From: Hebobacterum sp964559435
Lineage (GTDB): Bacteria; Armatimonadota; Hebobacteria; Hebobacterales; Hebobacteraceae
Assembly: GCA_964559435.1 (NCBI GenBank)
Contig: CAZLHI010000002.1
Coordinates: 1 to 64,000, forward strand
DNA length: 64,000 nucleotides
Direction: 5' to 3'
Made by a program: the position numbers and the translations under genes. Below the pieces are notes generated by a model, which saw only the letters and a program-made list of their open reading frames with translations, was not told where the DNA came from and searched no databases. Positions 8,754 through 17,796 of the stretch are shown one piece after another (the stretch's first letter is position 1; every line of letters starts with the position of its first letter).

Positions 8754-9671
8754 CTAGTGTTCTCGGGCCGGGCGCGGAGGCCGCCGGTCGGTCGGGACCA
8801 TGACCGTCAGAATCCTCGGCGCGATGGCTATCTCGACGGGGGTCGCCCCCGCCGGATCGCCGTCGAGCTGGACTGCCACCTCGGGAGTGCAGCGAAACCG
8901 GAACCGCTTCGCCCGTAGGTGCTGGACGCCGGGGTGGGAAAAGTGCCGTCCGCCAAGTGCGGCGACGACCTGGCCCGCAGTCTGCAAGGCGGATTCGCTG
9001 GAGAAGAAGCAGAGGTCGAGCCACCCATCGTCTATCCGGGCGTCGAGCGCGAGCCGCCAGTGATAGGTGTAGCGGCTCGCGTTAGCAACAACGGCAAGCC
9101 ATCCCACTGCCTCCATCTCCTCGCCGTCAGCCTCGATGCGGAAGCGGCTCTGCGGATAGGATCCAAGTACCTGCAAGCCGCGCGCCACATAGGCAAAGGA
9201 CCCGATGAGGTCCTTCAGCTCGCGCGCCACGCTCTGCACTACGGCGGCGTCGAACCCGATTCCCGCCATCAAGGCGAAAGGTCGGCCGTTGGCGTAGCCG
9301 AGATCAACCTGCCGCGGCCGGCCGCTCTTGGCCACTCCTATGGCTGCATCGAGGGATGTCGGAATCCCCAGCTCGCGTGCGAGGACATTGACCGACCCAG
9401 CCGGCAGGATGGCCAGCGGAACTCCGGTGTTGGCGAGCGCGGGAAGCACTGCACGGATGGTGCCGTCACCGCCGGCCACGATTACACGCGTGTCTTCGGG
9501 CTGTCTGCCGGAGAGGGCCGCGCTCAGCGCGGCCACCGTGTCAGCAGGGCCAGCTGTGGCGATCCGCTCAACGGCGAAGCCAGCCTCCGTGAGGCTGCGC
9601 TCGATACGCCGGAGCGCGGCCCCGCCGCGCAACCGACCGGCCCTCGGATTCGCGACGAGCAGCGCTCTCAC
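8754..9671 (-). CDS. Diacylglycerol kinase / sphingosine kinase family lipid kinase (DagK-like)
   Basis: 305 aa, typical of the DagK/LCB5 family. These soluble enzymes phosphorylate diacylglycerol or related lipids with ATP at the membrane, recycling lipid headgroups. NPRAG (9-13) begins the fold, AGGDGT (66-71) is the nucleotide-binding signature, LAILPAGSVNVLARELG follows the usual G-T-x-N-D-x-A-R motif with S-V-N-V-L-A-R, and QVDLGYANG and AGIGFDA are also family-like. The start is GTG 9671. The last residues are proline- and arginine-rich. Neighbours do not define a pathway. Confidence 0.9.
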   Translation of the reverse strand: MRALLVANPRAGRLRGGAALRRIERSLTEAGFAVERIATAGPADTVAALSAALSGRQPEDTRVIVAGGDGTIRAVLPALANTGVPLAILPAGSVNVLARELGIPTSLDAAIGVAKSGRPRQVDLGYANGRPFALMAGIGFDAAVVQSVARELKDLIGSFAYVARGLQVLGSYPQSRFRIEADGEEMEAVGWLAVVANASRYTYHWRLALDARIDDGWLDLCFFSSESALQTAGQVVAALGGRHFSHPGVQHLRAKRFRFRCTPEVAVQLDGDPAGATPVEIAIAPRILTVMVPTDRRPPRPAREH

Positions 9672-9702
9672 GTTGCGCCCCGATCCCGGTCGGCACGCAT
9701 CT

Positions 9703-10749
9703 CTAGCCCCAGTCGAACCCCGGCCCCTGCGGCAGCGCCACGCACCCGTCTTCGAGCTTCATGGGGGAGTCCGGCCCGATCAGGCCGGTCTCCACATAAT
9801 GGGTGTTGGGCAGGCAGGCCATCACGTTGAGATGCGCGCACTCGCCTCCGTGCGATGCGTACGGCCGCCGGAACGCGCTCGCCATCAGGCCGATCTGCAG
9901 CAGAGCCGTCGGCCCGCCTGCGCGCCGCAGGTCGGGCTGCACGATGTCCACCGCGTCCCGACGCAGGAACCGAGCGAAGTCCGCCGGCGTGTAGAGATTC
10001 TCGCCCGTAGCGACTGGGATGTCCAGGGCGCGGGCGAGCTCCGCGTATCCGTCGATGTCGTCGGCCGGAATGGGTTCCTCCCACCAGACGCAGCCGAGGT
10101 CCTCGAAGGCCCGGCCGCGCCGGACCGCCTCGGCCGTCGTCAGCGACTGGTTCGCGTCCACCATGATGCCGATGTCATCGCCCACGGCCTGCCGCACTGT
10201 CTTCACCCGCGCCGCATCCTCCGCCAGCGTCGGGAAGCCGACCTTGATCTTGACGGCGTGGAACCCCTGCTCGACGGCCTTCGCGCAGATTAGCTGTACC
10301 TTGTCGTCGTCGTAGTTGAGCCAGCCCACCATCGCATAGGCTGGAATGCGCTCATGCACCGCCCCCCAGAGCCGCCAGCATGGGACGCCGTGGGCCTTCC
10401 CGAGACAGTCCCACAGGGCGGTGTCGAGGGCGGCGATGCCGAACATGGCGAGCCCGAAGGAGCCGTGATACTCGGTCTCTCGCAGCATCGCCTCGTGCGT
10501 GCTGCGCACGAAGGTGGGGTCGCCGCCCAGCACGAGTGGCTTCAGCTCTTGCTCGATCACCGCGGCGAGCGCGTCGGGCGCGCCCTCGATGCGGCCGAAG
10601 TAGATCTCTCCGCGGCCGGAGACGCCCTCATCAGTCGTGACGAGCACCTCTACGGTGCCAGTCCCCGGTAGGACCTGGATGGCGTCACGGATCGGGTCGG
10701 GACCGGGGTCACGACGGCGTACCGTTACTTCGATCCGGGTCACCTTCAT
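9703..10749 (-). CDS. Enolase-superfamily enzyme, mandelate racemase/muconate lactonizing type
   Basis: About 348 aa from ATG 10749, which has AAGGTGA upstream; the longer frame to 10845 adds a low-complexity arginine-rich leader. The catalytic set of the mandelate racemase subgroup is intact: Lys167-x-Lys169 (HAVKIKVG), metal ligands Asp198 (MVDANQS), Glu224 (WWEEP) and Glu250 (ATGEN), and His300 (YASHGG). These enzymes abstract the proton alpha to a carboxylate and usually dehydrate or racemise sugar acids, so acid-sugar catabolism is a reasonable guess next to the fucosidase. The start overlaps the 3' end of the upstream membrane-protein gene by about 40 bases, suggesting coupling. Substrate unknown. 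Confidence 0.9.
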   Translation of the reverse strand: MKVTRIEVTVRRRDPGPDPIRDAIQVLPGTGTVEVLVTTDEGVSGRGEIYFGRIEGAPDALAAVIEQELKPLVLGGDPTFVRSTHEAMLRETEYHGSFGLAMFGIAALDTALWDCLGKAHGVPCWRLWGAVHERIPAYAMVGWLNYDDDKVQLICAKAVEQGFHAVKIKVGFPTLAEDAARVKTVRQAVGDDIGIMVDANQSLTTAEAVRRGRAFEDLGCVWWEEPIPADDIDGYAELARALDIPVATGENLYTPADFARFLRRDAVDIVQPDLRRAGGPTALLQIGLMASAFRRPYASHGGECAHLNVMACLPNTHYVETGLIGPDSPMKLEDGCVALPQGPGFDWG

Positions 10750-11818
10750 TAGCTTCACCTTGCTCAGAGGGGTCCTGCGACCATGCCGGCGACGGTGCAG
10801 CATCGCGGTACCACGAGAACGCCACCAGAGAGAACCACGCGCCAAGGGCGAACATCAGGCACGCCGACACGACTGCCCGCGGCAGTGTTGGGAATGGGTC
10901 TGCAATGAGCCCCTGCTCTGTCGGGAGGCCTGAGCTCCAGGGGTCCAGCTGGTGTCCTGCCCAGCCGAGGAAACCTGCCCCGAGGATGAGCACCACGGCG
11001 ACCGGTAGGTTTCCGATAATGGTTCTCACACTCCTCCTCATGGCCGCGAAGACTCCTATGTCGTCGGCGATGATCGCGTACTGAGTGAGAGCCAGCAGGA
11101 AGAGGAACGGCGCGACTGCGTAGACCCCAAGTGCCCCGTGATCTGTGAACGCCCCTACAACGGCCACAGGGGTCGAGACGACAAGCAAGCCAAGCGTGAA
11201 CAGCGTCAAACGGATGTAGAACCTGCGAGCTTCGCTGAAGAACACGCGCCATCTCGGGAGGCCTCGGAGGACCGTGTCTCGCGCCACCACAAGATATCCG
11301 GCGCACGTGAAGCTACCGATAAGGAGCCCCGCCAATAACATCAACGGAGTAAGTGCCCCATGCAGCCCGGCGAAGCCCTTCACACGGCCGTAAGGGTGAC
11401 CCGGTTCTGGCTTACTCAGCTTCCCAGACTTGCCGTAGGCCGCGGCCCACAGCACCTGGATGGTGCCGTGGAAGCCTACGCCTGGGGCCGGGGGCATAAC
11501 GACCAGCAGGTCGCCATATGCCTTGGCCAAGATGGTGATCCTTGCCCTCGACTCCGGTCGCACCGCCCGCCCTTGGTCCATGAGTTGACGAGTATCTCGC
11601 CCCCATCCGGTATGGGCACAGGCGATATACGTACCGACGCGATGGTCTACTGTGCCCAGCACACCCATCGCCACCGCAACGAGCAGCAAAGAGGGACGCT
11701 GGAGAAGAAGGCGCAGGCCCTCTCGCGCATACCTAACGGCCCGTCTGATCCCTGCGAGCACGCCTCCACCCCCTGAAGGCTCAGTGTCGATTCCGCTGTA
11801 AACAGTTCGAGAAGACAT
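10709..11818 (-). CDS. Multi-pass membrane protein of unknown function
   Basis: 369 aa from ATG 11818. About six hydrophobic helices are visible: one around 37-60, two around 160-190, two around 205-250 and two more near 280-340. A soluble loop (about 65-150) follows the first helix. The C-terminal tail is hydrophilic and rich in Ser, Glu and Asp. The architecture is reminiscent of uncharacterised bacterial membrane proteins with repeated helical pairs, but I do not recognise a named family. It lies just upstream of, and overlaps, the enolase-superfamily gene. It is divergent from the fucosidase gene with 112 bases between them, which must hold both promoters. Confidence 0.75.
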   Translation of the reverse strand: MSSRTVYSGIDTEPSGGGGVLAGIRRAVRYAREGLRLLLQRPSLLLVAVAMGVLGTVDHRVGTYIACAHTGWGRDTRQLMDQGRAVRPESRARITILAKAYGDLLVVMPPAPGVGFHGTIQVLWAAAYGKSGKLSKPEPGHPYGRVKGFAGLHGALTPLMLLAGLLIGSFTCAGYLVVARDTVLRGLPRWRVFFSEARRFYIRLTLFTLGLLVVSTPVAVVGAFTDHGALGVYAVAPFLFLLALTQYAIIADDIGVFAAMRRSVRTIIGNLPVAVVLILGAGFLGWAGHQLDPWSSGLPTEQGLIADPFPTLPRAVVSACLMFALGAWFSLVAFSWYRDAAPSPAWSQDPSEQGEANEGDPDRSNGTPS

Positions 11819-11930
11819 GCAAGCCTTCCTCGCCTGGTGCAGCCGTTCGATAGAGGAGGGACCGAGAGGAGATCGGCGCCGGGCTCAGAACCGGTCCCCT
11901 TCAGTACCGCTAACCAGGAGGCAGGGAGGC

Positions 11931-13241
11931 ATGGACGTCCCCAACCACATGAAGTGGTTCCTCCACGATCGCTTCGGAATGTTCATCCACTGGGGCCTGT
12001 ATGCCCTGCCCGCGCGGCATGAGTGGGTCAAGCACCAGGAGCAGGTCGACGACGATTGGTATGACCGATACTTCCAACACTTCGACCCCGACCTATTCCG
12101 CCCGGAGGAATGGGCCGACCGCGCCGCCGAGGCGGGCATGAAGTACATGGTCATCACCAGCAAGCACCACGAGGGCTTCTGCCTCTGGGACTCCAAGCTC
12201 ACCGACTACAAGGCGACGAACACGCCGGCAGGGCGCGACCTGCTTCGGCCTACGTTCGACGCGTTCCGGTCTCGTGGCCTCAAAGTGGGGTTCTACCATT
12301 CCCTGATAGACTGGCACCATCCTGACTTCCTGATTGATGATATGCACCCGCTCCGCAATCACCCAGACCGCGAGGCACTCAACGAAGGGCGAGACCAGAA
12401 GAAGTACACGGAGTATCTCCACGGCCAAGTGCGGGAACTGCTGACAGAGTACGGCAAGATCGATGTCCTCTTCTATGACTTCAGCTACCCGAATCGGGAT
12501 GAGAAGGGGAATCCGCGACCGTGGCTCGGCAAGGGCCGCGAGGAGTGGGAGAGCGAGAAGCTGCTGGAGATGACCCGGGAGCTTCAGCCGCACATCGTCG
12601 TCAACGACCGGCTGGACCTGATTGAGTCTGACGGTTGGGACTACCGCACCCCGGAGCAATACGTCCCCAAGGACGGCGTCACCATGGACGGCAAGCCCGT
12701 TCCCTGGGAGGCCTGTCAGACCTTCTCCGGCTCGTGGGGGTACCATCGCGACGAGGCCTCCTGGAAGAGCGTGGAGCAGCTCGTCCAGCTCCTCATCGAC
12801 CATGTGAGCAAGGGCGGCAACTTGCTCCTCAACGTCGGCCCAACGGCGCGCGGCGAGTTCGACCATCGGGCCATCGACAGGCTGCAAGGCATCGGCGAAT
12901 GGATGGAGCGGCACGGCCGCTCCATCTACGGGTGCGGGCCCGCGCCCGATGGCTTCGAGACTCCGCAGGACTGCCGGCTCACCTACAACGCCGAGACCAA
13001 CCGCCTCTACGTCCACATCTTCGCCTGGCCGATCCACCACCTGCATCTGGAAGCCATGGAAGGCAAGGTGGAGTACGCGCAACTGCTGAACGACGGCTCC
13101 GAGGTGAAGATGATAGAGGGCGGCCCCACGCACCTCGCCGGCCCTGTCGAGCACACGGAGCGATCCAAGCTCCTGACGCTGAGCCTGCCGATACAGAAGC
13201 CGCCTGTTGCGGTGCCGGTGATCGAGCTGTTCTTGAACTGA
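11931..13241 (+). CDS. Alpha-L-fucosidase (GH29)
   Basis: About 436 aa. Retaining exo-glycosidase that removes alpha-L-fucose from glycans. Typical GH29 landmarks are KWFLHDRFGMFIHWGLYALP near the start, GMKYMVITSKHHEGFCLWDS, the TNTPAGRDLL region, VGFYHSLIDWHHP, the likely nucleophile segment IDVLFYDFSY and SKGGNLLLNVGPTARG. ATG 11931 is preceded by GGAGG-rich sequence (11918-11929); the open frame extends upstream to 11817 but that part has no family likeness. No signal peptide is visible, so it is probably cytoplasmic and acts on imported oligosaccharides. The active-site Asp is inferred by family position. Confidence 0.92.
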   Translation: MDVPNHMKWFLHDRFGMFIHWGLYALPARHEWVKHQEQVDDDWYDRYFQHFDPDLFRPEEWADRAAEAGMKYMVITSKHHEGFCLWDSKLTDYKATNTPAGRDLLRPTFDAFRSRGLKVGFYHSLIDWHHPDFLIDDMHPLRNHPDREALNEGRDQKKYTEYLHGQVRELLTEYGKIDVLFYDFSYPNRDEKGNPRPWLGKGREEWESEKLLEMTRELQPHIVVNDRLDLIESDGWDYRTPEQYVPKDGVTMDGKPVPWEACQTFSGSWGYHRDEASWKSVEQLVQLLIDHVSKGGNLLLNVGPTARGEFDHRAIDRLQGIGEWMERHGRSIYGCGPAPDGFETPQDCRLTYNAETNRLYVHIFAWPIHHLHLEAMEGKVEYAQLLNDGSEVKMIEGGPTHLAGPVEHTERSKLLTLSLPIQKPPVAVPVIELFLN

Positions 13242-13290
13242 AGGCGGCGAACCGCTATCATCTGCGTGAAGGCATGGCCGTCAGGGTCGC

Positions 13291-13905
13291 TTGAACGTAC
13301 GGGTGTCGAAGTTGAGAACAGGTGAGCATACAGCACTGGTGGAGGGAGAGCGCGGGGCCTCACGGCGACTCGCGCTCCAGCTCGCGGCGGCGACGGCGTT
13401 CGCGGCGCTGACTGCTCTCGGCGCGCGGGTCCAGTTCCCTCTCCTCTTCACGCCGGTCCCGGTTACCGGCCAGGTCTTCTGCGTCCTGCTCGCCGGAGCG
13501 GTCCTCGGCGCGCGGCTGGGCTTTGTGAGCCAAGTGCAGTACCTGGCCGCCGGCGCAGCCGGGCTGCCGATCTTCGCCCACGGCGGCGGACCGGCGGCGC
13601 TGTTGGGCCCGACGGGCGGCTATCTTGCTGGCTTCCCCGTGGCCGCAGCCATCGTCGGCGCGCTGTGGGCTCGGTGCGGCGCGCGGCGCTGGCTCGGGTT
13701 CCCGGCGTGCCTGAGCGGAGTGGCGGTCATCTACGTCTTTGGTGCGGCCTGGTACGCCGTGTGGTTGTCGGTTGGGGGGACGGCCACGTCTTTTGCCGTC
13801 GTGCTAGCACAGTCGGTGGCGCCTTTTGCGGCACTGGACGCGGCTAAGGCCGCCCTCGTCGCGGCCGCGGCCCCGCGATTGAGGCGTCATCTACCCTTCT
13901 TCTGA
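13291..13905 (+). CDS. bioY: BioY-family biotin transporter substrate-binding (S) component
   Basis: Up to 204 aa. BioY proteins are membrane S-components that bind biotin and join the EcfA1/A2/T energising module (not seen in this window). Features are five to six hydrophobic helices, the VPVTGQVFCVLLAGAVLG segment and the diagnostic PTGGYLAGF (111-119), followed by the Asp/Lys-containing last helix (LDAAKAAL). The start is uncertain: TTG 13291 gives the longest product, while GTG 13303 and GTG 13339 are also possible and none has a strong ribosome site. It follows the fucosidase gene by about 50 bases with no obvious functional link. Confidence 0.88.
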   Translation: MNVRVSKLRTGEHTALVEGERGASRRLALQLAAATAFAALTALGARVQFPLLFTPVPVTGQVFCVLLAGAVLGARLGFVSQVQYLAAGAAGLPIFAHGGGPAALLGPTGGYLAGFPVAAAIVGALWARCGARRWLGFPACLSGVAVIYVFGAAWYAVWLSVGGTATSFAVVLAQSVAPFAALDAAKAALVAAAAPRLRRHLPFF

Positions 13906-13980
13906 GGCCCCGCAGCTTGTTTGCAGGGCCGAAATCCAGTAGAATCTCAGACTAGCCCGGCCGCAAGGAGTGATCCCAGC

Positions 13981-14583
13981 ATGACTCGGCGAGTGGCGGC
14001 ATTTCTGGTCCTGGTAGTCTGCTCTGGCCTGGTGTATGCCGAAGAGCCGGAACAGGGGAGCCTTGCGCCGCTCTCTGCTGCGGAAGGCGAGCGGCAAGTT
14101 GCGGAAGCACGCGACTTCCTGGCGGACCTACTCTGGGATGGCACTGAGCAATACTGGCACACCGGGAAGTGGGACGAGGCGATCCGCCTCTGCTGGCAGA
14201 TCGTCCAGATCGACCCGACATTCGTGGAGGCGTACAACAGCGCCGCCTGGATGCTCTGGAGCATGGACCGGGACGAAGAGGCGATCGAGCTGTACCGCGC
14301 CGGCGTGGCGGCGAATCCCAACAGATACGAGATCTACCACGACTTCGGGATGTACTATTACCAGAGGCACAAGTGGAACGAGGCCGCCGAGCAGTTCGGG
14401 AAATCGGTGCAAGCCGACGCGCCTATGTACCACCAGCACATGCTGCCCAATTCCCTGGAGCGCGCCGGCCGGCTGGAGGAGGCCCTGGCGGAGTGGCGCG
14501 CGCTGCTGGAGCGTTTCCCCGACGACCCGATCGCAAAGAGACACATCAAGGCCCTGGAGGAACAGCTAAGCGAGGAGGACTAG
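13981..14583 (+). CDS. Secreted TPR-repeat protein
   Basis: About 200 aa from ATG 13981, with AAGGAG in front. A signal peptide (RRVAAFLVLVVCSGLVYA) ends near residue 20. The mature part is a run of tetratricopeptide repeats: the YWHTGKWDEAIRLCWQIVQ, AAWMLWSMDRDEEAIELYRA and YYYQRHKWNEAAEQFGKSV units, then a final repeat around LERAGRLEEALAEW. TPR arrays mediate protein-protein contacts; in the periplasm they often organise envelope assemblies. No catalytic domain is present. It stands alone between bioY and lpdA, so its partner cannot be inferred. Confidence 0.85.
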   Translation: MTRRVAAFLVLVVCSGLVYAEEPEQGSLAPLSAAEGERQVAEARDFLADLLWDGTEQYWHTGKWDEAIRLCWQIVQIDPTFVEAYNSAAWMLWSMDRDEEAIELYRAGVAANPNRYEIYHDFGMYYYQRHKWNEAAEQFGKSVQADAPMYHQHMLPNSLERAGRLEEALAEWRALLERFPDDPIAKRHIKALEEQLSEED

Positions 14584-14658
14584 GCCGGCCCGGGAAGCCC
14601 CTCCGCACGTTTCTCCGCCTAGGTTTCGCTGTCTAGGGAGTTGTCTAGGGAGGCGACA

Positions 14659-16038
14659 TTGGCGCATCTGGCAATAGTGGGGGGCGGTCCCGGAGGCTAT
14701 GTTGCGGCCGTGCGGGCGCGCCAGCTCGAAGCGGAAGTGACGCTCGTTGAGATGGACGCGCTCGGGGGAACGTGTCTCAACCGAGGGTGCATCCCCAGCA
14801 AAGCCTTGCTGAGATCATCTGAGCTCAGCCAGCTCGCGAGCCGGCTTGGCGAGTTCGGCATCGAGGCCGAGGTCAAGGGCATCGACTGGCCGCGCATCAT
14901 CGAGCGGAAGAACCAGGTAGTGGACGAAGTCGTCAAGGGCGTCAAGTTTCTGATGAAGAAGAACGACGTCCGCGTCGTGCACGGCCGCGGCCGCCTGGCC
15001 GATCCGAAGACCATCCTCGTTGATACCGGCAAGGCCGAAGAGAAGGTTACGGCGGACCTCGTCCTGTTGGCGACGGGCTCCGTTCCCGCTCGGCTGCCGC
15101 TGCCAGGCTTCGACGGTCCCGGCGTGCTAACCAGCACCGAGCTGCTTGACATCGACGGAATACCGCAGCGGCTGGTCATCGTAGGGGCCGGCTACGTGGG
15201 TGTGGAGTTCGCGGACGTATTCAATGCCGTCGGGTCCAAGGTAACTATCATTGAGATGATGCCGCAGATTGTCCCAACGGAGGACCCGGAGATCGCGGCC
15301 GAATTGGCGCGGGCCTTTCGGCGTCGTCGGATCAAGACGCACACGAATGCTCGCGTAAGCGAGGTGGCGGACAGAGACAAAACCAAGGTCGTTCGCTTCA
15401 CGAAGGATGACAAGGAGTACGAGGTAGAGGCGGACGTCGTTCTTTCGGCCGTCGGCCGGCGGCCGAACACGCAGGGCATGGGCCTCCAGGAGGCCGGCAT
15501 CGAGATGGATGGGCGCGCTGTCAGAGTGAACAGCCGGATGGAGACGAGTGTACCGGGTGTATACGCATGCGGCGACGCGATAGGCGGCATCATGCTCGCT
15601 CACGTCGCCTCGGCCGAGGGAAAGGTTGCCGTCGCCAACGCGCTCGGGAAGCACGTTGAAATGGACTACGCGGCCATCCCTTTCGTGACCTACACCCACC
15701 CCGAAATCGGCTCTGTGGGGCTAACGGAAGCAGAGGCACAGGAGCGCGGAATAGACGTCAAGGTCGGGAAGTTCTTTTTCCGGGGCGCAGGGAAGGCGGC
15801 GGCCGAAGGTTCGCGAGACGGGCTGGTCAAGGTCGTCGTCGATGCAGGCTCCGGGAAGGTGGTCGGCGGCCAGATCTGCGGGCCGCACGCAACCGACCTC
15901 GTACACGAGCTTGTCCTGGCGGTTCACGTCGGCGCCACTGCCGAGGATGTCGGGGGCATGGTGCACGCGCACCCCACTCTGATGGAGCCGATCATGGAGG
16001 CCGCCGAGGACGCGCTGGGGATCGCGATCCACAAGTAG
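14659..16038 (+). CDS. lpdA: Dihydrolipoamide dehydrogenase (E3)
   Basis: About 459 aa. FAD- and NAD-dependent disulfide oxidoreductase that reoxidises dihydrolipoamide in pyruvate/2-oxoacid dehydrogenase complexes or the glycine cleavage system. The FAD motif VGGGPGGYVAAVRA is at 7-20 and the redox disulfide GGTCLNRGCIPSK has Cys39 and Cys44. The NAD site is IVGAGYVGVEFA, followed by the second FAD contact YACGDAIGG and the C-terminal His-Glu pair (AHPTLMEP). TTG 14659 is preferred over TTG 14641 because GGGAGG (14647-14652) then lies at normal spacing. No E1 or E2 genes are next to it, so it may serve complexes encoded elsewhere. Confidence 0.94.
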   Translation: MAHLAIVGGGPGGYVAAVRARQLEAEVTLVEMDALGGTCLNRGCIPSKALLRSSELSQLASRLGEFGIEAEVKGIDWPRIIERKNQVVDEVVKGVKFLMKKNDVRVVHGRGRLADPKTILVDTGKAEEKVTADLVLLATGSVPARLPLPGFDGPGVLTSTELLDIDGIPQRLVIVGAGYVGVEFADVFNAVGSKVTIIEMMPQIVPTEDPEIAAELARAFRRRRIKTHTNARVSEVADRDKTKVVRFTKDDKEYEVEADVVLSAVGRRPNTQGMGLQEAGIEMDGRAVRVNSRMETSVPGVYACGDAIGGIMLAHVASAEGKVAVANALGKHVEMDYAAIPFVTYTHPEIGSVGLTEAEAQERGIDVKVGKFFFRGAGKAAAEGSRDGLVKVVVDAGSGKVVGGQICGPHATDLVHELVLAVHVGATAEDVGGMVHAHPTLMEPIMEAAEDALGIAIHK

Positions 16039-16120
16039 CTTCGGTTGTGGCGGCGGCCGCGCTCTGAAGTTGGCTTCGCGCACGCCCGGCCGTGCCGAGC
16101 AGAGAGGGAGACAGGCACTA

Positions 16121-16600
16121 ATGGAAGAGATATTGCAGCTGCTCAGCGAGGATGCTCGTCTGACGGCCGCTCAGATTGCCGAGCGCACCGGCAGCACTGA
16201 GGCGGAGGTGAAAGACGCTGTAGCGAAGCTCGAGACGGACAAGGTCATTCGCCGCTACAAGACCGTCATCGACTGGGAGAAAGCGGGCATTGAGCATGTC
16301 TTTGGATTCATCGAAGTCAGGTGCGCGCCGGAGCGCGGGGTGGGCTTCGACGCGGTGGCGGAGCGAATCATGGAGTTCCCCGAGGTGCATTCTCTATACT
16401 TGATGTCAGGGGCCTACGACTTTCTCGTCGTCGTCCAGGGTGGCAACATGCGGGACATAGCCTACTTCGTGGCCGAGAAGCTGGCCCCGTTGGATCATGT
16501 GGTTGGCACGGCAACGCACTTCGTGCTCAAGCGGTACAAGGTCGATGGGGATGTCATGATAGACCGCGCTCAGGCGAAGCGCCTGCCCATCACCCCCTAG
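16121..16600 (+). CDS. Lrp/AsnC-family transcriptional regulator
   Basis: About 159 aa from ATG 16121 with a purine-rich AGAGAGGGAG site upstream. An N-terminal helix-turn-helix (about 5-50: LTAAQIAERTGSTEAEVKDA with the recognition helix) is followed by an AsnC ligand-binding/oligomerisation half (VFGFIEVRC, MEFPEVHSLYLMSGAYDFLVVVQG). Regulators of this class sense amino acids as octamers and control metabolism or transport genes. The PatA-like aminotransferase gene starts 12 bases downstream, so the two are almost certainly cotranscribed and the aminotransferase or its substrate pathway is the likely target. Confidence 0.92.
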   Translation: MEEILQLLSEDARLTAAQIAERTGSTEAEVKDAVAKLETDKVIRRYKTVIDWEKAGIEHVFGFIEVRCAPERGVGFDAVAERIMEFPEVHSLYLMSGAYDFLVVVQGGNMRDIAYFVAEKLAPLDHVVGTATHFVLKRYKVDGDVMIDRAQAKRLPITP

Positions 16601-16612
16601 CGGAGACGTCAC

Positions 16613-17785
16613 TTGGAGCGCACCAAATCACGCATCTCCCAGCGCGTGCAAGACCTCCCGCCTTCCGGCATTCGGCGGTTCTTCGAGCTCGTCGAGAAGA
16701 TGCCGGATGCGATCTCGCTTGGCATAGGGGAGCCCGACTTCGTCACCCCCTGGCGGGTGCGGGAAGCGGGCATATACTCCCTCGAACGCGGACACACCCA
16801 TTACACTCCCAACCGCGGGATACGTCCGCTTCTCCGGGAGCTGGCGCTCTATCTGGAGCGCCGGTTCGGGGTGAGCTATGACCCGGAGAGCGAGCTTCTG
16901 ATTACGGTCGGCGGCAGCGAAGCCATCGACATCGCTCTGCGCGCCGTTCTCGAACCCGGCGACGGGGTGCTCATCCCACAGCCGTGCTTCGTGTCCTACG
17001 TCCCCTGCGCGGTGCTGGCCGGCGGCAGGGCGCTTCTCGTCCCCACCTCTGTCGATCACGACTTCCAGGTCCGCGTCGAGGAGCTGGCCCAGGCGTGCGA
17101 CGAGACAGCGCGAGTTCTGCTGATCTCTTATCCCTCCAACCCCACCGGTGCCGTGCTGCCTCGCGCGGGAATGGAGGCCCTGATCGACTTCGCCGCCGAG
17201 CGCGACCTGTTGATCGTCTCGGACGAGGTCTACGCCGAACTCACATACAATGGCAGCCACTGCTCCGCTGCGGCCGTTCCGGGCGCGCGAGAGCGCACTA
17301 TCCTTGTCGGCGGCTTCTCCAAGGCCTGGGCCATGACCGGCTGGCGGCTGGGCTTCGCGGCCGGGCCGGCGGACATCGTCGAAGCCATGGTGAAGGTGCA
17401 CAGCTACGCCGTGATGTGCTCGCCCACTACGGCCCAAGAAGCGGGGCTCGAGGCCCTGCGGGCCTGCGATGAGGAGGTGGAGCGTATGCGCCGCGAATAC
17501 AACCAGCGGCGGCGCGTGATCGTCAACCGTCTGAACAAGATGGGATTGAGCTGCTTCGAGCCAAAGGGGGCCTTCTACGCCTTTCCATCCGTCTCCGTCA
17601 CGGGTCTGACATCCGAGCAGTTTGCAGAGCGCCTCCTCGAGGAGGAGAGGGTCGCGGTCGTGCCGGGCACGGCCTTCGGCCCCAGCGGTGAGGGCTTCGT
17701 TCGCTGCTCATATGCAACTTCCATGCCGCTGATCGAGGAGGCCATGTCGAGGATGGTATCCTTTGTGAGTCGCGTCAGTGGCTGA
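16613..17785 (+). CDS. Class I/II PLP-dependent aminotransferase (PatA/AspC-like)
   Basis: 390 aa, full length for fold-type I aminotransferases. Substrate and cofactor landmarks are ISLGIGEPDF (34-43), the HYTPNRGI segment (63-70), SYPSNPTGA (172-180), SDEVYAEL (203-210) and the Schiff-base Lys237 in GGFSKAWAMTGWRLG. The Arg that binds the substrate carboxylate is expected in the FVRCSYATS stretch near the C-terminus. The start is TTG 16613. Coupling to an Lrp/AsnC regulator is common for amino-acid aminotransferases of this group. The precise amino acid cannot be told from sequence. Confidence 0.92.
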   Translation: MERTKSRISQRVQDLPPSGIRRFFELVEKMPDAISLGIGEPDFVTPWRVREAGIYSLERGHTHYTPNRGIRPLLRELALYLERRFGVSYDPESELLITVGGSEAIDIALRAVLEPGDGVLIPQPCFVSYVPCAVLAGGRALLVPTSVDHDFQVRVEELAQACDETARVLLISYPSNPTGAVLPRAGMEALIDFAAERDLLIVSDEVYAELTYNGSHCSAAAVPGARERTILVGGFSKAWAMTGWRLGFAAGPADIVEAMVKVHSYAVMCSPTTAQEAGLEALRACDEEVERMRREYNQRRRVIVNRLNKMGLSCFEPKGAFYAFPSVSVTGLTSEQFAERLLEEERVAVVPGTAFGPSGEGFVRCSYATSMPLIEEAMSRMVSFVSRVSG

Positions 17786-17796
17786 CGGTCGGTCTC

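Noticed and set aside
12093..13154. 353-codon open frame on the minus strand
   Set aside because: Antisense to the alpha-L-fucosidase gene, which is clearly the real one.
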